A DNA stretch of 6,505 bases from Clostridium sp. CAG:411 (lineage in GTDB: Bacteria; Bacillota; Clostridia; Lachnospirales; Lachnospiraceae), in NCBI GenBank assembly GCA_000437275.1, contig FR899717.1:28981-35485 (forward strand), given 5' to 3'. The notes beneath the pieces are model-generated. The model made no database searches. It was given only the letters and a program-made list of their open reading frames with translations, and was not told the DNA's origin. Shown here piece after piece: positions 1 to 4,668 of this stretch. Position 1 is the first letter of the stretch, and every line of letters starts with the position of its first letter. The position numbers were made by a program, and so were the translations under genes.

Positions 1-47
1 TTTCTGAGGGGATAGGGAAAGATGATAAAGAGGAGGAACGAGCGTGA
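1..47 (+). CDS. C-terminal end of a probable upstream gene (partial)
   Basis: Reading from base 3, an open frame enters from outside the window and ends at TGA 45-47, giving a charged tail of fourteen residues (SEGIGKDDKEEERA). Its stop overlaps the GTG start of the next gene in the arrangement GTGA, a common form of translational coupling in bacterial operons. The ribosome-binding site of the next gene would lie inside this tail and encode part of its glutamate run. Too little is visible to name a product. The alternative frame from base 1 ends at TAG 13-15 and would leave a gap of about 28 bases instead. The overlap makes the longer frame more attractive, but this is inference. Confidence 0.35.
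   Translation, partial: SEGIGKDDKEEERA
31..36 (+). promoter_or_regulatory. Ribosome-binding site that fixes a GTG start
   Basis: AGGAGG lies seven bases before GTG 44-46. It decides the start of the DUF3737 gene, because no in-frame ATG is near and the first internal methionine is residue 50, well inside the conserved domain. The ATG at 22-24 is in another frame. Confidence 0.8.
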
Positions 48-889
48 GAAGAGACGAAACGATTACACAGGAATTATTGACTGGGGAACGTGCATTGTTC
101 CAAGGTGAGAATTTAACAATTTTAGATAGTATTTTTGATGCTGGAGAATCTCCGTTGAAAGAAAGTAATAATATTACATTACGAGGAAGTATGTTTAAAT
201 GGAAGTATCCTTTGTGGTATAGTAAAAACGTAAAGGCAACAGATTGTACTTGGTTTGATATGGCAAGAGCAGGCGTATGGTACACGGATGATATTTTGGT
301 AGAGGATTCAGTGATTGAGGCTCCTAAAAACTTTCGTAGATCAAAAAATATAACATTAAAACAGGTTACATTTCCAAATGCGGAAGAAACCTTATGGAAT
401 TGTAAAAATGTTACAATGGAGCATGTCAGTGCAAATGGACATTATTTTGCTATGAATAGTGAAGATATGAAAATTTCTGATTTCACACTTACAGGAAACT
501 ATTCTTTTGACGGAGCAAAAAATGTAGAAATTCATAATGCAAAACTTCTTTCTAAAGATGCTTTTTGGAACAGCGAAAATATTACTGTTTATGATTCGTT
601 TATTTCTGGTGAGTATCTTGGGTGGAATGCAAAAAATCTTACTCTGATTAATTGTACAGTGGAAAGTTTGCAGGGAATGTGCTATATTGAAAATCTTGTG
701 ATGAAAAATTGCAAATTATTAAATACAACATTGGCTTTTGAATATTCTACGGTGGAGGCACAGATTAACGGCACGATAGAAAGTGTTATGAATCCGACTG
801 CAGGAACGATAAAAGCAGATCATATTAATAAATTGATTTTGGAAAAAGATAAGATAGATACAGAAAAAGTAAAGATTATATGTGAATAG
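44..889 (+). CDS. DUF3737 family protein, predicted right-handed parallel beta-helix
   Basis: This 281-residue protein matches the DUF3737 family as I know it over its whole length: TGERALF at 13-19, GESPLKES at 34-41, YPLWYSKN at 55-62, FRRSKNI at 97-103, SKDAFWN at 170-176, and the GEYLGWN and QGMCYIENL segments at 189-195 and 210-218. The family's biochemical role is unknown. A short phrase, (K/E)N(I/V/L)T followed by hydrophobic residues, recurs at about residues 22, 42, 61, 82, 101, 121, 140, 159, 178, 197 and 216. That 19-21-residue period is what stacked parallel beta-helix coils give. There is no signal peptide or membrane segment, so it is probably cytoplasmic. The GTG start is supported by the AGGAGG before it and by the overlap with the preceding frame. 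The protein looks complete. The next gene, a PLP-dependent lyase, follows after 118 bases with no obvious terminator between, so co-transcription is possible but gives no firm clue to function. Confidence 0.9.
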   Translation: MRRDETITQELLTGERALFQGENLTILDSIFDAGESPLKESNNITLRGSMFKWKYPLWYSKNVKATDCTWFDMARAGVWYTDDILVEDSVIEAPKNFRRSKNITLKQVTFPNAEETLWNCKNVTMEHVSANGHYFAMNSEDMKISDFTLTGNYSFDGAKNVEIHNAKLLSKDAFWNSENITVYDSFISGEYLGWNAKNLTLINCTVESLQGMCYIENLVMKNCKLLNTTLAFEYSTVEAQINGTIESVMNPTAGTIKADHINKLILEKDKIDTEKVKIICE

Positions 890-1007
890 AGGCATACTAG
901 CTGGGTTTTTTGAATTTTAATTTGCAGAAAATTACCTTGCTATGACATGCAAACATACACAAAAAAATTAAGAGTGCAAGTTTTAACAGGAAAGGAGGAA
1001 GCGGTTT

Positions 1008-2168
1008 ATGTATGATTTTGATACTACAGTAAATCGTAGAGGAACCGCATCTTTAAAGTGGGATGTGGAAGAACATGAATTGCCTATGTGGGTTGCAGAT
1101 ATGGATTTTCAGACAGCACCGGAAATTCGAGAAGCATTGGAAAAACGGGTTGCACATGGCGTTTTTGGTTATACGGTTATTCCAGATACATGGAATCAGG
1201 CATATGTAAATTGGTGGGAAAAGAGGCATCACTTTTTAGTACGACCAGAATGGCTTGTATTTTGTACGGGAGTAGTGCCTGCTATTTCCAGTGCGGTTAG
1301 AAAGCTTACAACTCCAGGCGAAAATGTTTTGATACAGACACCAGTTTATAATATTTTCTTTAATTCTATTGTAAACAATGGAAGGAATGTCCTCGAAAGT
1401 CCACTTGTATATGATGGACAGGCGTATCAGATTGATTTTGCACAACTCGAAAAGGATTTAGCAAATCCACAGACAACATTGATGATACTTTGCAATCCTC
1501 ATAATCCAGTAGGAAAGATATGGGATAAGGAAACACTTGAAAAAATAGGTAATTTATGTGAGAAATACCATGTTACGGTATTAGCAGATGAAATTCACTG
1601 CGATTTAACTGCAGTGGGGAAAGAATATGTACCGTTTGCAGCAGTATCTGAGACTTGTAAGAAAATCAGTGTGAGTCTTTGGGCGCCAACGAAAACTTTT
1701 AATATTGCAGGGTTACAAACGGCTGCAATTATGGCAGCAGACCCAACGCTCAGACATAAAATGTGGAGAGCCTTAAATACAGATGAAGTGGCAGAACCAA
1801 ATGCTTTTGCCATAGATGCAGCGATAGCCGCTTTTACAAAGGGAGAAGCATGGTTGGATTCGCTTTGTGAGTATATAGATGGAAATAAGCAGATGGTAAA
1901 GCAATATTTAGAGAAAGAGTTGCCACAGGTTTCGGTTGTATCTTTGGATGTTACCTATCTTTTGTGGCTGGATTGTCACGAAATTACGGAGGATTCGGTA
2001 AAACTTGCCACGTTTATTCGAGAAAAGACAGGCTTATATTTATCAGAAGGTGCAGAGTATGGCGGTGATGGAAGATATTTTCTGCGTTTAAATGTGGCAT
2101 GTCCGAAAGAAAGACTGAAAGAAGGATTAAAACGGTTAAAAGAAGGAATTCTGGCGTATGTATCTTGA
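1008..2168 (+). CDS. MalY/PatB family PLP-dependent C-S lyase / aminotransferase
   Basis: This 386-residue protein is a fold-type I PLP enzyme of the MalY/PatB branch. Known members cleave the C-S bond of cystathionine or cysteine conjugates to give pyruvate, ammonia and a thiol; some are annotated as aminotransferases. Visible features are the N-terminal YDFDTTVNRRGTASLKWD, LPMWVADMDF at 25-34, the phosphate-side TPVYN at 111-115, CNPHNPVGK at 162-170 with N166 for the cofactor ring, ADEIHCDL at 193-200 with D194 for the pyridine nitrogen, APTKTFNIAGL at 226-236 with K229 as the Schiff-base lysine, and FLRLNVACP at 358-366 with R360 for the substrate carboxylate. Length is normal and nothing is missing. 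AAAGGAGG at 991-998 precedes the ATG by nine bases. It should be cytoplasmic. No terminator is seen after it; its TGA is embedded in the -35 box of the next operon's promoter. The true substrate cannot be read from sequence, so I give no symbol. Confidence 0.93.
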   Translation: MYDFDTTVNRRGTASLKWDVEEHELPMWVADMDFQTAPEIREALEKRVAHGVFGYTVIPDTWNQAYVNWWEKRHHFLVRPEWLVFCTGVVPAISSAVRKLTTPGENVLIQTPVYNIFFNSIVNNGRNVLESPLVYDGQAYQIDFAQLEKDLANPQTTLMILCNPHNPVGKIWDKETLEKIGNLCEKYHVTVLADEIHCDLTAVGKEYVPFAAVSETCKKISVSLWAPTKTFNIAGLQTAAIMAADPTLRHKMWRALNTDEVAEPNAFAIDAAIAAFTKGEAWLDSLCEYIDGNKQMVKQYLEKELPQVSVVSLDVTYLLWLDCHEITEDSVKLATFIREKTGLYLSEGAEYGGDGRYFLRLNVACPKERLKEGLKRLKEGILAYVS

Positions 2169-2192
2169 CATAAAATTTTAAACGATTATAAT
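2165..2192 (+). promoter_or_regulatory. Consensus housekeeping promoter for the queD-queE-folE operon
   Basis: TTGACA at 2165-2170 and TATAAT at 2187-2192 match both consensus boxes exactly, with a 16-base spacer. The -35 box contains the TGA stop (2166-2168) of the preceding PLP enzyme gene. Transcription would begin near 2199, about 43 bases before the riboswitch and about 200 bases before queD. The spacer is one base shorter than the optimum of 17. With both boxes perfect, it should be strong, leaving control to the leader. Confidence 0.85.
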
Positions 2193-2241
2193 GGAACTAT
2201 TCGGAAAAAATAATATGTTTGATCTTACAGGCAATTCAAAA

Positions 2242-2284
2242 AGACAGTTCATTCGTACCATCCTGTCTATAAAAAAAACTAGGG
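2242..2284 (+). promoter_or_regulatory. preQ1 class I riboswitch aptamer (P2 imperfect)
   Basis: AGACAG (2242-2247) pairs with CTGTCT (2263-2268) to form a six-base-pair P1. Its 15-base loop begins with TTC, as in the preQ1-I class, and ends in a cytosine (2262) placed where the ligand-pairing C lies. P1 is followed by ATAAAAAAAACTAGGG, closely like the A-rich tail and CUA end of known preQ1-I aptamers. The pseudoknot helix P2 would join 2252-2256 (UUCGU) to 2278-2282 (ACUAG): four pairs, one of them U-G, with a C-U mismatch at 2254/2280. Such aptamers sense prequeuosine-1 and commonly precede que genes, as here. The tail, P1 and context support the call; the imperfect P2 is the reason for caution. 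Binding would be expected to favour the terminator just downstream. Confidence 0.75.
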
Positions 2285-2295
2285 CTGATTTTGAG

Positions 2296-2329
2296 AAAAA
2301 GCAGACGTGGTGCGTCTGCTTTTATTTAA
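2296..2329 (+). terminator. Intrinsic terminator, expression platform of the preQ1 leader
   Basis: GCAGACG (2301-2307), loop TGGTG, CGTCTGC (2313-2319), then TTTTATTTAA. The five A residues before the stem can pair with the first U residues and extend it to about eleven pairs. It lies between the aptamer and queD, so it can abort transcription before the coding region, and it would also stop read-through from the PLP enzyme gene. A competing hairpin can be drawn: CTG 2285-2287 with CAG 2302-2304 and TTTT 2289-2292 with AAAA 2297-2300. It uses the 5' arm of the terminator and could be the antiterminator. That part is inference. Confidence 0.85.
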
Positions 2330-2396
2330 TTATCGGAAGATTTAGATCTTTTTGAGGTTCTTGTAATGATGAAAGAGAAAGGACGGCTTAACGGCA

Positions 2397-2819
2397 ATGT
2401 ATTATTTAACGGCGGAAAATAGTTTTGACGCAGCACATTTTTTGGCAGGATATGAAGGAAAATGTGCGAATCTGCATGGACATAGATGGAGAGTACTTGT
2501 GGAGATTAAAGGAGCACAGTTGAAAAAGTCTGGACAGATTCGTGGAATGCTTCTAGATTTTGGACAGGTGAAAGAAGAAGTAAAAAAAATGACAGACTTT
2601 TTTGATCATAGCTTTATCTACGAGACAGGAAGTTTGAAACCTAAAACAATAGAAGCATTGGAAGAAGAAAAATTTCGTATGATACCTGTTCCTTTTCGTC
2701 CAACAGCAGAAAATTTTGCAAAGCATTTTTACGAGGAAATGGAAAAAAAGGAATTACCGGTTTCTAAGGTGACCGTGTACGAAACGCCAAATAACTGTGC
2801 TACCTATGTAGCAGAGTAA
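2397..2819 (+). CDS. queD: 6-carboxy-5,6,7,8-tetrahydropterin synthase QueD
   Basis: QueD converts 7,8-dihydroneopterin triphosphate to 6-carboxytetrahydropterin, the second step of queuosine (7-deazaguanine) synthesis. The 140-residue protein has the PTPS-fold signature. Zinc ligands are H14 (FDAAHFL), H27 and H29 (NLHGHRW); the catalytic cysteine is C23 (GKCANLHGH); D70-H71 (FFDHSF) are the other catalytic residues; E105 (PTAENF) and E129 (VYETPNN) are in the usual places. At 140 residues it is somewhat longer than the roughly 120 of E. coli QueD. It starts MYYLTAENSF as the family does. TGA at 2370-2372 closes the frame upstream, so ATG 2397 is the first possible start; the nearest AAAGGA (2378-2383) is rather far, at 13 bases. 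It is the first gene after the preQ1 leader and terminator, with queE 35 bases downstream and folE after that. It is a cytoplasmic enzyme, probably controlled by preQ1 through transcription termination. Confidence 0.95.
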   Translation: MYYLTAENSFDAAHFLAGYEGKCANLHGHRWRVLVEIKGAQLKKSGQIRGMLLDFGQVKEEVKKMTDFFDHSFIYETGSLKPKTIEALEEEKFRMIPVPFRPTAENFAKHFYEEMEKKELPVSKVTVYETPNNCATYVAE

Positions 2820-2854
2820 TTTATGAAAACAGGTGCAGGAAAGGAAATAGAGAA

Positions 2855-3523
2855 ATGGGAACATACCAGGTGGTGGAGACTTTTGTCAGCATCAATGGAG
2901 AAGGAACGCGTGCCGGTGAACTGGCAGTGTTTGTCCGTATGAAAGGCTGTAATCTGCGATGTGATTATTGTGATACGATGTGGGCAAATCAAGCAGATGC
3001 CGAGTCTGTTTCTATGACAGAGGAAGAAATTTATCAATATGTGAAGAAAACGGGAGTCAGAAATGTAACATTGACTGGTGGAGAACCGCTGCTTCAAAAG
3101 AATATAAAAGAGTTGCTTGCAAGATTATTGCAGGATAAGGAATTACGGGTAGAAATTGAAACAAATGGAAGTGTAGACTTAACAGAATTTGCAAATATGG
3201 AACCAAGACCATCTTTTACAATGGATTACAAATTAGGGGCCAGTGGAATGGAAGAAAAAATGTGTCATTCCAATTTTTTGCGGTTAAATAAAAAAGACAC
3301 AGTAAAATTTGTAGCAGGAAGCCGCAAGGATTTAGGACGTGCAGCACAAGTGATAGAAAAGTATCAACTGCAAGAACGTGTTTCTGTATATTTTAGCCCG
3401 GTGTTTGGAGCAATAGAACCGGAAGAAATGGTAAATTTTCTTATAGAAAAGAAATTGAATGATGTGCGTATACAATTGCAGTTGCATAAAATTATATGGG
3501 ATCCGGAAAAACGTGGAGTTTGA
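2855..3523 (+). CDS. queE: 7-carboxy-7-deazaguanine synthase QueE (radical SAM)
   Basis: QueE uses a 4Fe-4S cluster, S-adenosylmethionine and Mg2+ to rearrange 6-carboxytetrahydropterin into 7-carboxy-7-deazaguanine. The 222-residue protein has the short radical SAM fold of the family. The N-terminal substrate loop SINGEGTRAGELAVFVRM is at 12-29. The cluster motif is C32-NLR-C36-DY-C39-DT, the CX3CX2C spacing. TLTGGEPLLQ at 72-81 is the SAM-binding GGE motif, VEIETNGS is at 99-106, and the C-terminal QLQLHKIIW at 207-215 is typical. Nothing is missing. The start is preceded by AAAGGA at about 2840-2845; the ATG at 2823 is out of frame. The 35-base gap to queD and the 27-base gap to folE show one transcript, giving three consecutive steps FolE-QueD-QueE. 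The next enzyme, QueC, is not in the window, so the CDG made here must be used by an enzyme encoded elsewhere. Confidence 0.96.
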   Translation: MGTYQVVETFVSINGEGTRAGELAVFVRMKGCNLRCDYCDTMWANQADAESVSMTEEEIYQYVKKTGVRNVTLTGGEPLLQKNIKELLARLLQDKELRVEIETNGSVDLTEFANMEPRPSFTMDYKLGASGMEEKMCHSNFLRLNKKDTVKFVAGSRKDLGRAAQVIEKYQLQERVSVYFSPVFGAIEPEEMVNFLIEKKLNDVRIQLQLHKIIWDPEKRGV

Positions 3524-3550
3524 TATACAGTCTTTAAGGAGGCAGGAAAC

Positions 3551-4132
3551 ATGAAAGAAAAAAAGATAGATACAAAGGCAATCGAGGAACATATTAGAGG
3601 CATTTTAGTTGCACTTGGAGATGATCCGGATCGAGAAGGCTTACAGGATACCCCAAAACGAGTAGCAAAAATGTATGAAGAAGTCTTTGAAGGAATGTGC
3701 TATACAAATGAAGAAATTGCTCACATGTTTGATAAGACCTTTGAACAGGATTTAATTACAGATAGTAAGGATATGGTTCTGGTAAAAGATATAGATATTT
3801 TTAGTTATTGTGAACATCATATGGCATTGATGTATGATATGAAAGTCAGCGTGGCATATATTCCGCAGGGAAAAGTGATTGGACTTAGTAAAATAGCCAG
3901 AATCGCAGACATGGTGGGAAAACGTCTTCAATTACAGGAGCGTATTGGAACAGATATTGCAGAAATTATGGAAATGATTACGGGGTCAAAAGATGTGGCA
4001 GTGCGGATTGAAGGTTGCCACAGTTGTATGACAGCAAGAGGCATCAAAAAAGCAGGAAGTAAGACAATTACTACGGTTTTGCGTGGACGATTTGAGGATG
4101 AAATGAGCTTGCAGATGCGATTTTTGCAATAA
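3551..4132 (+). CDS. folE: GTP cyclohydrolase I FolE
   Basis: FolE hydrolyses GTP to 7,8-dihydroneopterin triphosphate and formate. The product feeds folate synthesis and, through QueD, 7-deazapurines. The 193-residue protein is the zinc-dependent type IA enzyme. DPDREGLQDTPKRVAKMYEE at 25-44 is the usual N-terminal helix signature. SYCEHH at 85-90 gives zinc ligands C87 and H90 with H89 beside them. VAYIPQGKVIGLSKIARI at 101-118 and QLQERIG at 127-133 follow the GTP-binding pattern. EGCHSCMTARG at 154-164 gives catalytic H157 and third zinc ligand C159. After CEHH it reads MALMYDM rather than the LLPF-type sequence of many homologues, nearer the E. coli style; I read this as family variation. 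An AAGGAGG (3536-3542) lies eight bases before the ATG. It is the last gene of the operon, 27 bases after queE, so it is probably dedicated to or shared with deazapurine supply under preQ1 control. A strong terminator follows about 90 bases on. Confidence 0.96.
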   Translation: MKEKKIDTKAIEEHIRGILVALGDDPDREGLQDTPKRVAKMYEEVFEGMCYTNEEIAHMFDKTFEQDLITDSKDMVLVKDIDIFSYCEHHMALMYDMKVSVAYIPQGKVIGLSKIARIADMVGKRLQLQERIGTDIAEIMEMITGSKDVAVRIEGCHSCMTARGIKKAGSKTITTVLRGRFEDEMSLQMRFLQ

Positions 4133-4220
4133 AGCTTCAAAATGTGAATGGATAGTTTGGAATAATAAAATGAAAACACTCCAATAAATATAGTTAAAGA
4201 TTAAAAATAAGGTAATGATG

Positions 4221-4252
4221 AACGACCGTACAAAGTGTGCGGTCGTTTTTTA
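4221..4252 (+). terminator. Intrinsic terminator closing the que operon
   Basis: AACGACCGTAC (4221-4231), five-base loop AAAGT, GTGCGGTCGTT (4237-4247), then a run of T. The stem has eleven positions with a single T-G wobble and is GC-rich in the middle. It lies about 90 bases after folE. The 88 bases between folE and this hairpin show no gene. Confidence 0.9.
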
Positions 4253-4368
4253 ATATCCTTTTCTTTGCCTTTGTAGGAAACAAAAAACTCTGAATAAATA
4301 TAAAATATATATTACTAAAATGTTAAATAAATATTACGAAAAATGATAAAAAATTTGTTTTTGTTACG

Positions 4369-4397
4369 TTTATGACCTAAAATGCCTCATTTATGAC
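4369..4397 (+). repeat. Direct repeat TTTATGAC, two copies 21 bases apart
   Basis: TTTATGAC occurs at 4369-4376 and 4390-4397, start to start 21 bases, i.e. about two helical turns. Both copies lie just upstream of the predicted -35 region of the NlpC/P60 promoter. Such phasing suits a regulator bound on one DNA face, but this is inference. A related TTACG plus ATGA pair also appears at 4334-4338 and 4364-4368. Confidence 0.5.
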
Positions 4398-4404
4398 AAG
4401 AATG

Positions 4405-4432
4405 TTAGATTTTGATGTTTTTGTGTTACAAT
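4405..4432 (+). promoter_or_regulatory. Likely extended -10 promoter for the NlpC/P60 unit
   Basis: TACAAT at 4427-4432 is preceded by TG at 4424-4425, making an extended -10 (TGTTACAAT). TTAGAT at 4405-4410 is a weak -35 with a 16-base spacer. Transcription would begin near 4439, about 230 bases before the ATG. It is the best candidate I see, but the weak -35 suggests help from an activator. Confidence 0.5.
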
Positions 4433-4475
4433 AATCATGGAAAAGTGAGCAACAATATAGATGTATGCAATATGA

Positions 4476-4499
4476 AAGATAAAACTGAAATTTTATCTT
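4476..4499 (+). repeat. AT-rich inverted repeat in the leader
   Basis: AAGATAAAA (4476-4484) and TTTTATCTT (4491-4499) form a perfect nine-pair stem with a six-base loop CTGAAA. The stem has only one G-C pair, so it would be weak as RNA, and no U-run follows, so it is not a terminator. It could be a protein-binding palindrome or an mRNA 5'-end hairpin. Confidence 0.4.
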
Positions 4500-4519
4500 A
4501 AAATAAAACAAAAAATAAC

Positions 4520-4528
4520 AGAAAGGAG
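4520..4528 (+). promoter_or_regulatory. Shine-Dalgarno-like sequence without a start codon
   Basis: AGAAAGGAG is a strong ribosome-binding match, but no ATG, GTG or TTG follows at a working distance. The only frame at the right spacing is ATA AAT TTA GAA TAG at 4536-4550. It may be a decayed leader peptide, a ribosome standby site or chance in purine-rich sequence. Confidence 0.3.
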
Positions 4529-4593
4529 AGCGGGGATAAATTTAGAATAGATAAAAATTTTAGGGTATCTTCTAGCTAACAAAAGAGACAAAT

Positions 4594-4668
4594 ATGCAGA
4601 TGCATTTTAATTTGTTGGTTCGCTTTACAAATAAATGTATTGACTTGGGAAAGGAAGAAAAGGCGTAA
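4594..4668 (+). CDS. Possible 24-residue leader peptide abutting the NlpC/P60 start
   Basis: An ATG at 4594 opens 24 codons ending at TAA 4666-4668, and the next base begins the ATG of the NlpC/P60 gene (TAAATG). The two are in the same frame, separated only by this stop. The peptide begins MQMHFNLLVRF and ends in a charged LGKEEKA. Its ribosome-binding site is poor (AAAGAG at about 4582-4587). The Shine-Dalgarno of the downstream gene lies within its last codons, as expected for translational coupling. An ORF of this length is easily met by chance, and I recognise no family. Confidence 0.2.
   Translation: MQMHFNLLVRFTNKCIDLGKEEKA

Larger units (their letters stand above)
4252..4668 (+). other. 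Gene-poor, AT-rich regulatory stretch before the NlpC/P60 gene
   Basis: These roughly 400 bases hold no convincing gene apart from one possible leader ORF. The first part (4255-4365) is extremely AT-rich, with runs such as ATATAAAATATATATTA, and could be curved or easily melted DNA. Then come paired TTTATGAC repeats, a likely promoter, an AT-rich hairpin, an unpaired Shine-Dalgarno-like sequence and the possible leader ORF, each listed separately. If the promoter at 4405-4432 is right, the 5' leader of the NlpC/P60 mRNA is about 230 bases long. I looked for the conserved motifs of ydaO (cyclic di-AMP) and GEMM (cyclic di-GMP) riboswitches, which can precede cell-wall hydrolase genes, and did not find them. 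Confidence 0.6.

Noticed and set aside
890..1007. Possible promoter or terminator between DUF3737 and the PLP enzyme gene
   Set aside because: No -35/-10 pair with acceptable spacing and no GC-rich stem with a T-run could be found. The short TTGC/GCAA inverted repeat at 937-952 has only four-base arms.
1088..1813. Alternative-frame and antisense ORFs inside the PLP enzyme gene
   Set aside because: The enclosing gene is complete with all catalytic motifs, and the short frames match nothing and lack start signals.
2337..2353. Second hairpin AAGAT-TTAG-ATCTT followed by T residues before queD
   Set aside because: A five-pair stem with one G-C pair is too weak for a terminator, and the hairpin at 2301-2319 already fills that role.
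2804..3603. Open frames of 79-97 codons on the minus strand opposite queE and folE
   Set aside because: They lie opposite clearly conserved genes, have no ribosome-binding sites, and give Phe/Cys/Ile/His-rich sequences typical of antisense shadows in AT-rich DNA.
4472..4501. Nine-codon ORF starting at ATG 4472 inside the leader hairpin
   Set aside because: No ribosome-binding site precedes it, and frames this short are expected by chance.
4439..4668. ydaO (cyclic di-AMP) or GEMM (cyclic di-GMP) riboswitch before the cell-wall hydrolase gene
   Set aside because: The conserved sequence blocks of those classes are absent, although the leader length and downstream gene type would suit them.
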